A DNA stretch of 64,000 bases, taken from assembly GCF_015667585.1 (NCBI RefSeq), contig NZ_JADPEG010000002.1, forward strand, positions 186,001-250,000. Reading direction: 5' to 3'. Every line of letters starts with the position of its first letter. The stretch's first letter is position 1. Positions 10,493-17,602 of the stretch are shown here, piece by piece. The translations under genes were made by a program, and so were the position numbers. A model generated the notes under the pieces. It was given only the letters and a program-made list of their open reading frames with translations. It did no database searches and had not been told where the DNA came from. The DNA is from Clostridium sp. D33t1_170424_F3 (GTDB lineage: Bacteria > Bacillota > Clostridia > Oscillospirales > Acutalibacteraceae).

Positions 10493-10804
10493 TCAGAGTT
10501 TGATCTCAATTTCAACGCCTGCGGGGAGCTCCAGACCCATCAAAGCCTCAACGGTTTTGTTGGAGGGTCTGAGGATGTCGATCAATCTCTTGTGGGTTCT
10601 CATTTCAAACTGCTCACGGCTGTCCTTGTACTTGTGAACGGCGCGCAGAATCGTGATGATCTGCTTCTCCGTCGGCAGCGGCACCGGGCCGGAAACCCTT
10701 GCGCCCGTGCGCTTTGCTGTCTGTACAATTTTTTCAGCGCTCTGGTCGACCAGCTGATGATCGTACCCCTTGATTCTGATCCTGATTTTTTCCTTGACTG
10801 CCAC
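10493..10804 (-). CDS. rpsJ: 30S ribosomal protein S10
   Basis: First gene of the S10 operon; S10 also acts as NusE in antitermination. The 103-residue protein carries [20 protein letters not shown] and the family signature [14 protein letters not shown]. The start is GTG at 10804 with an AAGGAGG site. The transcript begins near 11080, giving a leader of about 275 nt. Confidence 0.97.
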   Translation of the reverse strand: MAVKEKIRIRIKGYDHQLVDQSAEKIVQTAKRTGARVSGPVPLPTEKQIITILRAVHKYKDSREQFEMRTHKRLIDILRPSNKTVEALMGLELPAGVEIEIKL

Positions 10805-10886
10805 TTGAATCGCCTCCTTATTGTAGTTGGCGGGCGGCGTTTTTTAAAACCTAACACGGAACCGGGTGTTTCTCCAACCGGCATTG

Positions 10887-10920
10887 AAAAACCGGACCAT
10901 CTTTTGCAAGATGCATCCGG
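10887..10920 (-). terminator. Terminator-like hairpin in S10 operon leader
   Basis: Read on the minus strand, a two-part stem (outer CCGGA/TCCGG, inner ATCTT/AAGAT) closes a GCAA tetraloop and is followed at once by five T residues. It lies about 160 nt into the untranslated leader and about 85 nt before the rpsJ start. This is the architecture of a transcription attenuator. The regulator is not evident; L4-type autogenous control is known for the E. coli S10 leader, but this structure is not obviously related. Confidence 0.6.
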
Positions 10921-11087
10921 GTGAAGGCAAAAAACGTCTGAGCGCAGAAAGGCAGTGCAACCCAATCCTCTCGTTACTCAAAATATCTGTCGCCCGGTTT
11001 AAAATCGGACATACTCCACGGAAAAACCGGCATCTTTCAGCCGCAACCTCCCGCTTCAACGCATATCTGTCGCAGTCACGCTCAATT

Positions 11088-11116
11088 ATAATACCATAGA
11101 TGCAGGTACAGTGCAA
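11088..11116 (-). promoter_or_regulatory. SigA-type promoter of S10 operon
   Basis: On the minus strand: -35 TTGCAC, a 17-bp spacer and -10 TATTAT with an extended TGG element just before it. This predicts initiation close to 11080. It is the only strong promoter seen for the run of ribosomal genes down to adk. Confidence 0.75.
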
Positions 11117-11245
11117 GACTTATTTTCTCTTTTTTGCAAGAAATTCCTGGTGTTTTTTTAGATAATCTGACAGTCCTCCCGTGAAAAGAGAAAAAGAGCG
11201 GCAACAGGGGCAGAAAAGTAAGGCAAAATGCGCGGTTCGGGCGTT

Positions 11246-11527
11246 TTACCGCCTCTTTTGGCGGGACCGCCAGCGCCGGACGCGCCACTGCTGAAAACGG
11301 GAGACCGCCAGGCAGGTCCGCACCCAAAACACGCGCCAGATACACGGGACGGATTTTCCCGCCACAAAAATAGCGGTGGGCCCGTCCGCGCCGCCGATGA
11401 TCGCGACGTGCGCGTCCCCCTGACGGACTTGGGGCGGCTTTTTCATCCGGTTCAGCGTCATCCCGGCCGCCGCGAGGGCGCCGAACAAGATTGCCAGCCA
11501 TAAAGCGTTCCGTTTCAATTCCAACAC
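11246..11527 (-). CDS. Small membrane protein with decarboxylase-beta 'GGADGPTAIF' motif
   Basis: A 93-residue protein with one N-terminal membrane segment (about residues 8-25) and then the motif VAIIGGADGPTAIFVAGK (about 41-58). That motif is otherwise the highly conserved Na+-site loop of the beta subunit of sodium-translocating decarboxylases (OadB/GcdB). The rest of the multi-spanning subunit is absent, and the C-terminus is arginine- and tryptophan-rich. Short stand-alone proteins with this motif are, to my knowledge, often annotated as decarboxylase beta subunits in Clostridia; their role is unknown. The start is uncertain (GTG at 11527 or the next TTG codon); AAAGG lies just upstream. 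Confidence 0.6.
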   Translation of the reverse strand: MLELKRNALWLAILFGALAAAGMTLNRMKKPPQVRQGDAHVAIIGGADGPTAIFVAGKSVPCIWRVFWVRTCLAVSRFQQWRVRRWRSRQKRR

Positions 11528-11593
11528 AACCTTTCCGTTTCAAATACATGAGAAGGGAGTAATCGGCTGAATTCAAAGCAATCAGCCGCATTC

Positions 11594-11628
11594 AATAATT
11601 CCCCCCGCCGCTGGCAGGGGGGATTATT
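11594..11628. terminator. Hairpin downstream of PH-domain gene
   Basis: An inverted repeat with arms AATAATTCCCCCC and GGGGGGATTATT, loop about ten bases. It lies 48 bp past the stop of the minus-strand gene at 11677. The T-rich stretch is part of the stem rather than a free tail, so it is a plausible but not a textbook intrinsic terminator. Confidence 0.5.
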
Positions 11629-11676
11629 CTCGTTTATTGATGCAAAACATACATGTTCAGACGGCCCTATTCTCGA

Positions 11677-12189
11677 TCAGGACTCCGCCGCCGTCATCGC
11701 GCCGGACTCCGCCTTACGGCTGGGCACCGCAATACGTTTGGCCTCCAGCTCCTTTAAAAAGCCTTCCTTGTCTTCCGGGGAGATCTCCAGCAGATACTGT
11801 TTCTTCTTGACCCGGTAGCGGATATAGACGCGGTCTTTGCTCAAGGCAACCTTGGAATACCCGTTCAGCTTCTCTTCCTTCTCCTGCGAGACCTCCAGCA
11901 ACTGGCGGTACAGGATATTTACCTTTTCAAAGAAGCCGTTTTTGATAAACAGCCGGTCTTCACCGATGATATAATAGGTTGCCCTGTACTGCGGCAGAAA
12001 GATCAGCAGCAGCGCGATCAACGCCCAGGTGCCGATCAGGCCCACCAACAGCAGGTGCTGTATAAACAGGTAATATGCCAGACAGCCGACGCCTATCACG
12101 GCGGTGACCGCCATGACAACATAAAAAGAGCGGTCAATTTTGGAGGAATACTTTGTTCCCTCCGGCGGAATGGTCTTGCGCATCTTCAT
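11677..12189 (-). CDS. Membrane protein with bacterial PH-like domain
   Basis: A 170-residue protein: a short cytoplasmic N-terminus, two adjacent membrane segments (about residues 24-46 and 48-66), then a cytoplasmic domain with YYIIGEDRLFIKNGFFEKVNILYRQL. That pattern (Y-x-I-x-x-D-R-L-x-I-x-x-G) is typical of the bacterial PH domain in YdbT/YdbS-like proteins. Function in such families is not established; a role at the membrane is inferred. It follows proS by 59 bp on the same strand and may be co-transcribed with it. Confidence 0.65.
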   Translation of the reverse strand: MKMRKTIPPEGTKYSSKIDRSFYVVMAVTAVIGVGCLAYYLFIQHLLLVGLIGTWALIALLLIFLPQYRATYYIIGEDRLFIKNGFFEKVNILYRQLLEVSQEKEEKLNGYSKVALSKDRVYIRYRVKKKQYLLEISPEDKEGFLKELEAKRIAVPSRKAESGAMTAAES

Positions 12190-12248
12190 ACATCCCTTTC
12201 AGGGGAGCTTCCTTCCCACTCCCCGCCGCGCCGCCGTTCAGCGGCTGA

Positions 12249-13685
12249 TCAATAAGACTTGCCCCAGTAAACCATTTCCTTCGCCGGCTTGCCGCAGCAG
12301 ACGCAGGTATCCGCGATGTGCTCCTGCTCGAATGGCATACAGCGGGAGGATACGCCCGCAATATCCTTGAGCTTTTCCTCACAATCCTGGCTGCCGCACC
12401 ACATGGCCTTGATGAAGCCAGGCTTGTTCTCCGCGATTTCCTTCAACTCGTCCAGCGTTTCCGCCGTGTAGGTCATGGACTCCCGGCGGGCGAGCGCCGC
12501 CTCGTACATGCCCTTGCGCACAATTTCCAGCTGCTCCGCGATGGCCTCCTCCAGATGTTCCAACGGCACAAAAACCTTTTCACGGTCCGTGCGGCGCACC
12601 AGGACACACTGGCCCTTTTCAATATCCTTCGGGCCGATCTCCAGACGCAGCGGAACGCCCTTCATCTCGTACTGTGCGAATTTCCAGCCGGGCGACTGTT
12701 CGGAATCATCCATCTTGACGCGGAAGCTCTTCTTCAGGCGTGCCAGCAGTTCTCCTGCTTTATCCAGAACGCCCTCCTTGTGCTGGGCGATCGGGATAAT
12801 CATGACCTGGATCGGCGCCACAGCCGGCGGGAGAACCAGGCCGTTGTTGTCGCCGTGCGTCATGATGATGCCGCCGATGATGCGGGTGCTCATGCCCCAG
12901 GAGGTCTGGTGCGGATGCTGGAGCATGTTGTCGCGCCCGGTAAAGGTCACGTCGAACGCACGGGCAAAACCGTCGCCGAAGTAGTGGCTGGTGCCGCTCT
13001 GCAGCGCCTTGCCGTCGTGCATCATCGCCTCGATGGTATAGGTCGCCTCAGCGCCCGCGAACTTCTCCTTGTCGGTTTTGCGGCCCTTGATGACAGGGAT
13101 CGCCAGATCGCTCTCGCAGAAGTCGGCGTAGACCTTGAGCATCTGCTCGGTCTCCTGCATCGCCTCCTCGGCGGTCTCGTGCATGGTGTGGCCTTCCTGC
13201 CAGTGGAACTCCACGCTGCGCAGGAACGGACGGGTCGTCTTTTCCCAGCGCACCACGCTGCACCACTGGTTGTACAGCTTGGGCAGGTCGCGCCAGGAGT
13301 GGATCACCTTGGCATAGTGGTCGCAGAACAGCGTCTCGGAGGTAGGACGCACACAGAGGCGCTCCTCAAGCTGCTCGCTGCCGCCCATGGTCACCCAGGC
13401 CACCTCCGGCGCAAAGCCTTCCACGTGGTCCTTTTCCTTCTGCAAAAGGCTTTCCGGGATAAACATCGGCATGGAGACATTCTCATGCCCCAGCTCTTTA
13501 AAGCGCCGGTCCAGGTTGTCCCGGATATTCTCCCAGATGGCAAAGCCGTACGGTTCGATGACCATGCAGCCGCGCACGCTGGTGTAATCCATCAGCTCCG
13601 CCTTTTTCACAATATCGGTGTACCATTTGGCAAAATCCTCCTCCATGGGAGTGATTGCCTCCACCATCTTCTTTTGATCCGCCAT
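12249..13685 (-). CDS. proS: Prolyl-tRNA synthetase, archaeal/eukaryotic type (ProS type 3)
   Basis: Attaches proline to tRNA-Pro in the cytosol. The 478 residues match the shorter type-3 ProS without the inserted editing domain of the long bacterial form. Class II motifs are seen around [20 protein letters not shown] (motif 1 to 2 region) and [17 protein letters not shown]. The C-terminal zinc-binding-like tail has C residues in SQDCEEK, SRCMPFE and [10 protein letters not shown] and ends in WGKSY, typical of the type. ATG start with GAGGAG upstream. No T-box leader was found in front of it. Confidence 0.95.
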   Translation of the reverse strand: MADQKKMVEAITPMEEDFAKWYTDIVKKAELMDYTSVRGCMVIEPYGFAIWENIRDNLDRRFKELGHENVSMPMFIPESLLQKEKDHVEGFAPEVAWVTMGGSEQLEERLCVRPTSETLFCDHYAKVIHSWRDLPKLYNQWCSVVRWEKTTRPFLRSVEFHWQEGHTMHETAEEAMQETEQMLKVYADFCESDLAIPVIKGRKTDKEKFAGAEATYTIEAMMHDGKALQSGTSHYFGDGFARAFDVTFTGRDNMLQHPHQTSWGMSTRIIGGIIMTHGDNNGLVLPPAVAPIQVMIIPIAQHKEGVLDKAGELLARLKKSFRVKMDDSEQSPGWKFAQYEMKGVPLRLEIGPKDIEKGQCVLVRRTDREKVFVPLEHLEEAIAEQLEIVRKGMYEAALARRESMTYTAETLDELKEIAENKPGFIKAMWCGSQDCEEKLKDIAGVSSRCMPFEQEHIADTCVCCGKPAKEMVYWGKSY

Positions 13686-13711
13686 ACTGTCTACTCCTCT
13701 GTCACAGGCCG

Positions 13712-13909
13712 TTACGCCTGTTTATCGTGTTTTTCATCCCCGTCTTCCCGCGGATGCTCCTGCCCTTTCTTTCCGGCAAATCTGCCGACTGCCCAAAGGA
13801 CCAGCCCGATCAATCCCATAATGACGGCGATTCCCAAAAGGCTTTGCAGCAGCAAGAACACCGCGTCCACAGCGCCGGGCGCAGCCGCCGAAAGAATGTA
13901 CATGCGCAT
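13712..13909 (-). CDS. Small membrane protein, unknown function
   Basis: 65 residues: an N-terminal hydrophobic stretch and one longer membrane segment (about residues 17-43), then a highly charged tail rich in K, E, D and H. No family was recognised. Support for a real gene: the ATG at 13909 is preceded by AAAAGGGGG at good spacing, and a near-consensus promoter lies at 13975-14003. It precedes proS by 26 bp, so proS is probably transcribed from the same promoter. Confidence 0.55.
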   Translation of the reverse strand: MRMYILSAAAPGAVDAVFLLLQSLLGIAVIMGLIGLVLWAVGRFAGKKGQEHPREDGDEKHDKQA

Positions 13910-13974
13910 GTGGATCCCCCTTTTGCCGGAATCGTTCGTCTGATCGGAACGCCGGGCTTTTATTGGTACATTTC

Positions 13975-14003
13975 ATTATATAGGAAAGCCCTGCCCTTTT
14001 CAA
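13975..14003 (-). promoter_or_regulatory. SigA-type promoter for 13712 gene and proS
   Basis: Minus strand -35 TTGAAA, 17-bp spacer, -10 TATAAT. It lies about 65 bp before the start of the 65-residue gene. No other promoter was seen before proS. Confidence 0.7.
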
Positions 14004-14005
14004 GT

Positions 14006-14038
14006 AAAAAATCCGCCGTGTAACACACAGCGGATTTC
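14006..14038 (-). terminator. Intrinsic terminator of acpP
   Basis: Read on the minus strand, AAATCCGC and GCGGATTT form an eight-base stem over a 13-base loop, and the T-run extends to six. It begins about 22 bp past the acpP stop codon. Confidence 0.75.
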
Positions 14039-14059
14039 ATTACAAACCGGTATTGCGGG

Positions 14060-14287
14060 TTATACATTCCCCTCGATGTACTTGACGAGCTCCCCGACCG
14101 TCTTAATGTTGTCAATTTCTTCATCGGGAATTTCGATTTCAAACTCGTCTTCGATAGACATCAGCAAATCGACAACGTCCAAGGAATCAGCGCCCAGATC
14201 GTCAGCGATGGTAGTTTCGGGAGTAATGGAATCCTCCTCTACATCGAACTGCTCGCTCAGAATCGCTTTTACCTTTTCCAGAACCAT
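14060..14287 (-). CDS. acpP: Acyl carrier protein
   Basis: Carrier of growing acyl chains in fatty acid synthesis. The 75-residue acidic protein has the phosphopantetheine attachment motif DDLGADSLDVVDL with the modified serine (about residue 36), followed by FEIEIPDEEIDNIKTVGEL. The ATG at 14287 follows an AGGAGGAAAAG site; upstream in-frame codons do not look like ACP. It is not next to other fab genes here. It has its own promoter and terminator, with an untranslated leader of about 145 nt. Confidence 0.96.
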   Translation of the reverse strand: MVLEKVKAILSEQFDVEEDSITPETTIADDLGADSLDVVDLLMSIEDEFEIEIPDEEIDNIKTVGELVKYIEGNV

Positions 14288-14437
14288 GTCTTTTCCTCCT
14301 TCTGATTTGTGAGTGGGCATACATGCAAAAGCGCCGCCGTTCTTTCGGTGTCGAAAGTGGACAAAGCAGCGCGAAGTGTGATACAATTGCCCCAGGCTGT
14401 CCGGCAAATTTTACCGGCGCCCCATTGACTTAACAAC

Positions 14438-14466
14438 ATATTATTAGCAATCCACGGCTTTGTCAA
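14438..14466 (-). promoter_or_regulatory. SigA-type promoter of acpP
   Basis: Minus strand -35 TTGACA, 17-bp spacer, -10 TAATAT. Its -35 box overlaps the -35 box of the divergent aroE promoter almost completely, so the two promoters may compete. Confidence 0.75.
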
Positions 14467-14489
14467 TACGATTCCATGATTTTTATAAA
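14460..14489 (+). promoter_or_regulatory. Probable promoter of aroE-aroK
   Basis: Plus strand -35 TTGTCA, 18-bp spacer, -10 TATAAA, ending about 20 bp before the aroE start codon. It is divergent from the acpP promoter and shares its -35 region. Confidence 0.5.
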
Positions 14490-14509
14490 TTTTCTCAAAG
14501 GAGCACATC

Positions 14510-15394
14510 ATGAACAGAATCGAACGGAATTCAGAAATTGAGCAATTTGCTGTTATCGGCCATCCGATTGCTCATACCATGTCCCCTTTTATTCACAGCC
14601 GCCTGTTTGCACTGCATCATCAGACCGCATCCTACGCTGTGATGGATATTCCGCCCGAGGAACTGGAAGCCTCTCCCCCCCGCCTGCGGGAACTGGACGG
14701 GTTCAACATCACAATTCCCCATAAGCAGGCGATTATTCCTCATCTGGACGCACTGGATGAAAAAGCCGCCTTTTTTCATTCCGTCAACACCGTTAAAAAT
14801 GAAAACGGCCGCCTGATAGGCTACACGACGGACGGCGCGGGCTTTACGCGCGCGCTGGCGGGCGCAGACGTTCCGCTGACGGGCAGAATCGCCATCCTCG
14901 GCGCGGGCGGCGTTTCCCGCGCGATGGCCTTTGAAGCGCTCGCCGCGGCGGAAACGCCGGATATTACCATCGCCGCACGTCCCTCCAGCTTTCCCGCCGC
15001 GCAGGCGCTCTGCGGGGAATTGGAGGAGGCGCTCCGCAAAGAAGGCAGGCACGGCCGCATTGCCGCCGCGGAACTGGACGCTCTTTCCGGCGATTTCGAC
15101 CTCCTGGTCAACGGTACGCCCGCGGGCATGTACCCGCGCGCAGACGCTTGTCCGGTTTCCGCCGCCGTGATCGCACGGTGCGCCGCCGTATTCGACGCGG
15201 TCTACAATCCGGACGAAACGCTGCTCTTAAAACGGGCCAAAGCAAACGGCGCAAAGGCCGTGGGCGGTATGGCGATGCTAGTGGGACAGGCCGCCGCCGC
15301 GCAGGAAATCTGGCACGGCGCGCAGTTCCGCGCGGCGGATACCGATGCGCTCTGCCGCGATGCGGTTGCAGAAATGGAGCGGATTTTCCGATGA
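14510..15394 (+). CDS. aroE: Shikimate 5-dehydrogenase
   Basis: Reduces 3-dehydroshikimate to shikimate with NADPH. The 294-residue protein has the substrate motif HPIAHTMSPFIHS, the catalytic lysine in FNITIPHKQAI, the aspartate in GYTTDGAGF, and a Rossmann-type loop ILGAGGVSRA. ATG start with AAAGGAG. Its TGA overlaps the aroK ATG (ATGA), so the two are translationally coupled. First gene of the aromatic block. Confidence 0.95.
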   Translation: MNRIERNSEIEQFAVIGHPIAHTMSPFIHSRLFALHHQTASYAVMDIPPEELEASPPRLRELDGFNITIPHKQAIIPHLDALDEKAAFFHSVNTVKNENGRLIGYTTDGAGFTRALAGADVPLTGRIAILGAGGVSRAMAFEALAAAETPDITIAARPSSFPAAQALCGELEEALRKEGRHGRIAAAELDALSGDFDLLVNGTPAGMYPRADACPVSAAVIARCAAVFDAVYNPDETLLLKRAKANGAKAVGGMAMLVGQAAAAQEIWHGAQFRAADTDALCRDAVAEMERIFR

Positions 15395-15903
15395 AACAGA
15401 AGAACATCATTCTTTGCGGATTTATGGGCAGCGGTAAAACGACGGTGGGCCGCCGTCTGGCGCCGCTCGCTAAAATGCAGTTTATCGATCTGGACGACTA
15501 TATCGCGGAACAGCAGGGCAAAACCGTTAGCGCCATCTTTGCCGAGCAGGGTGAGGAAGTGTTCCGCCGCATGGAAACGGAAGCCGCGAAAGCGCTTTCC
15601 AACCGGACGGGCCTGGTGATCGCCGCGGGCGGCGGCACCCTTCTGCGCGCGGAAAACGTCCGGATTTTCCGCAAAAACGGTTCCATCGTCCTGCTGGATA
15701 CGCCGCTCTCCATCCTGCAGGAACGGCTGAAAAACGACGCCTTCCGTCCCCTTTTACAGCGGCCGGACCGGAAACAATTTATCGCCGACCTGTACCGCAG
15801 ACGCATGCCCGCCTACTGCATGGCGGCGGATTTGATTGTAGAAGGCGGCTATCCCGTGGAGAAGGTCGCGGCACAGATTTTGGACCGCGTTCGGAAGGGA
15901 TAG
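15391..15903 (+). CDS. aroK: Shikimate kinase
   Basis: Phosphorylates shikimate at the 3-hydroxyl with ATP. The 170-residue protein has the P-loop GFMGSGKTTVGR near its N-terminus, DLDDYI for substrate binding, the FRRMETEA segment, and IAAGGGTLL, all in standard order. The ATG overlaps the end of aroE by four bases. A new promoter starts 47 bp after its stop. Confidence 0.95.
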   Translation: MKQKNIILCGFMGSGKTTVGRRLAPLAKMQFIDLDDYIAEQQGKTVSAIFAEQGEEVFRRMETEAAKALSNRTGLVIAAGGGTLLRAENVRIFRKNGSIVLLDTPLSILQERLKNDAFRPLLQRPDRKQFIADLYRRRMPAYCMAADLIVEGGYPVEKVAAQILDRVRKG

Positions 15904-15949
15904 GCGGCAGCCTTGCGGAAAACTTCTGCAATTTTTTAAAAAACTTTTC

Positions 15950-15978
15950 TTGACAAACCCCTTCTCCCGTATTATGAT
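15950..15978 (+). promoter_or_regulatory. SigA-type promoter of the aroF leader
   Basis: Consensus -35 TTGACA, 17-bp spacer, -10 TATGAT. It lies about 35 bp before the leader ORF at 16013 and drives a leader of roughly 245 nt ahead of aroF. Confidence 0.8.
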
Positions 15979-16012
15979 ACGAATAAGATTTTTCCTGATA
16001 AGGAGTTTCATC

Positions 16013-16132
16013 ATGCGTACAATTGTAAACACAACACGATTTACAAGCTTTGGCTATCCCCGCTTTTTTTGGGCGTGGGATTTTTGTGCATGCAATTTTA
16101 TTCGCTGTGACGACTCCCGTAGAAGGAAATAG
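16013..16132 (+). CDS. Putative attenuation leader peptide rich in Phe/Tyr/Trp
   Basis: A 39-codon ORF with its own AAGGAG site seven bases before the ATG, lying between the promoter at 15950 and a strong terminator at 16168, upstream of the DAHP synthase gene. Residues 10-24 read FTSFGYPRFFWAWDF: eight of 15 are aromatic, and all three aromatic end products are represented. This is what a ribosome-stalling leader peptide looks like (compare pheA and trp leaders in enterobacteria). A segment overlapping codons 12-15 (16047-16057) is complementary, with one G-T wobble, to 16129-16139 at the stop codon. Regulation by charged Phe, Tyr and Trp tRNAs is inferred. Confidence 0.75.
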   Translation: MRTIVNTTRFTSFGYPRFFWAWDFCACNFIRCDDSRRRK

Positions 16133-16167
16133 CCGAAGCATACCCATATTGTAACCTGGCTGTTTTT

Positions 16168-16198
16168 AAGCGGAGCTGCATCGCAGCTCCGCTTTTTT
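16168..16198 (+). terminator. Attenuator terminator upstream of aroF
   Basis: Perfect ten-base stem (16170-16179 with 16183-16192), extendable by two A-T pairs, three-base loop, followed by six T residues. It ends 33 bp before the aroF start. Just 5' of it, 16158-16167 can pair (with wobbles) with 16125-16134, the segment that otherwise pairs with the leader ORF. The pieces for alternative folding are present, but mutual exclusion with the terminator was not calculated. Confidence 0.8.
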
Positions 16199-16231
16199 GC
16201 ATACATAAATTAAAATTCGGAGGGAATCAAC

Positions 16232-17263
16232 ATGATTATCGTATTAAAACCGCAGTGCACGGAGCCCCAGGTGAAAAGCTTTACCGAAAGCCTGATGAAC
16301 GACTATAACGTCAAGGTCAATACCTGGGTGGGAACGCAGAGTACCGTATTGGGATTGATCGGCGATACCACCTCGATCGACATCGACTATATCGCCGCAC
16401 AGGATTTTGTAGAAAGCGTGAAGCGTGTGCAGGAACCGTATAAAAAAGCGAACCGGAAATTCCATCCGGATAATACCGTAATCACCCTGCCCGGCGGGCA
16501 GAAGATCGGGGACGGCAGCCTGACTCTGATGGCGGGCCCGTGCTCCGTAGAGTGCGAGGAACAGATCTGCGAGGTAGCGGAGCGTGTCAAAGCGTCGGGC
16601 GCAACCTTCCTGCGCGGCGGCGCGTTCAAGCCAAGAACCTCTCCCTACGCCTTCCAGGGTCTGAAGGCAGAGGGCCTGGAGCTGCTCAAAAAGGCGAAGG
16701 AGAAAACCGGTTTGCCCATCGTGACCGAGATCATGAGCATCGCGCATATCCCGCTGTTCGAGGAAGAGGGCGTGGACATCATCCAGGTGGGCGCGCGCAA
16801 CATGCAGAACTTTGAACTGCTCAAGGCGCTGGGCAAGATCAACAAACCCATCCTGTTGAAGCGCGGCCTGTCCAGCACCGTTGAGGAGCTGCTGATGAGC
16901 GCCGAGTACATCATGGCGGGCGGCAACGACCAGGTCATCCTGTGCGAGCGCGGCATCCGCACCTATGAAACCTACACCCGCAACACGCTGGACATTTCCG
17001 CCATCCCGATTCTCAAAAAGCTTTCCCACCTGCCGGTCGTGGTCGATCCGAGCCACGCGGGCGGCATCTCCTGGCTGGTGGAGCCGCTTGCCATGGCGGC
17101 GGTTGCCGCGGGCGCGGACGGCCTGATCATCGAGGTACACAACAACCCGGCCAAGGCGCTTTCCGACGGCGCGCAGTCCCTCACCCCCGACCAGTTCGAC
17201 CGCATCGCCGCGCATATCCTCCGCAGCAAGGAAGCGCTGTCCCGTCTGGAGCGCGCGGAATAA
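16232..17263 (+). CDS. aroF: 3-Deoxy-7-phosphoheptulonate (DAHP) synthase with N-terminal ferredoxin-like domain
   Basis: Condenses phosphoenolpyruvate and erythrose 4-phosphate, the first committed step to aromatic compounds. The 343-residue protein has two parts: residues 1 to about 66 form a ferredoxin-like regulatory domain, as in the Thermotoga-type enzyme where it mediates feedback inhibition. The rest is the class I-beta TIM barrel with MAGPCSVE, GGAFKPRTSPYAFQG and VVDPSHAGG. ATG start with GGAGG. Regulation probably acts at two levels: the upstream attenuator and the N-terminal domain. Repeat copy A begins at its stop codon. Confidence 0.94.
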   Translation: MIIVLKPQCTEPQVKSFTESLMNDYNVKVNTWVGTQSTVLGLIGDTTSIDIDYIAAQDFVESVKRVQEPYKKANRKFHPDNTVITLPGGQKIGDGSLTLMAGPCSVECEEQICEVAERVKASGATFLRGGAFKPRTSPYAFQGLKAEGLELLKKAKEKTGLPIVTEIMSIAHIPLFEEEGVDIIQVGARNMQNFELLKALGKINKPILLKRGLSSTVEELLMSAEYIMAGGNDQVILCERGIRTYETYTRNTLDISAIPILKKLSHLPVVVDPSHAGGISWLVEPLAMAAVAAGADGLIIEVHNNPAKALSDGAQSLTPDQFDRIAAHILRSKEALSRLERAE

Positions 17264-17387
17264 AAAACAGCTGTGTCATTTCGGTTTCTGAGTGCGTTCC
17301 GGTTCACCTGGCAGAAATAGATTTTTTGTTACTTCCAGAGGTGGAAAATCTAAACGATTTTCTTAATGTAATAAAAAACAGCTGATT
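17259..17387 (+). repeat. Dispersed intergenic repeat, copy A
   Basis: One of four related intergenic sequences in this window (others at 28569, 39408 and 45940). It is bounded by two identical 15-bp direct repeats, AATAAAAAACAGCTG, at 17259-17273 and 17370-17384, exactly 111 bp apart. Inside are two potential hairpins: TTTCTG/CAGAAA near the left, and GAAAATC-TAAAC-GATTTTC at 17344-17362. The left direct repeat contains the aroF stop codon. Confidence 0.75.
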
Positions 17388-17511
17388 TCGAGGAAATCTC
17401 TGCGCAGAACAATAGGAAAGCCATAACAGTCCATTTTTTGTTGCGCGTGGATATTTCGGGATTTTCTATAAACCATGGGCGCAATAAGGGGAACCCCCGC
17501 CTTCCCCGGAA

Positions 17512-17541
17512 TTGACGGACCCCTCCCGCATTTGCTATACT
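17512..17541 (+). promoter_or_regulatory. Promoter of the tyrA-aroB-aroA-aroC-pheA operon
   Basis: -35 TTGACG, 18-bp spacer, -10 TATACT with an extended -10 TGC. It lies about 60 bp upstream of tyrA. The 120 bp between repeat A and this promoter show nothing else recognisable. Confidence 0.65.
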
Positions 17542-17602
17542 ATATTGGATTACAGCGGCAAAGCGTTTTCCTGTGTGGGGCTTTGCGGAAAGAGGCGTCT
17601 AA

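Noticed and set aside
12318-13943. Open frame of 541 codons on the plus strand
   Set aside because: Antisense to proS, which has clear synthetase motifs; no start signal or family resemblance.
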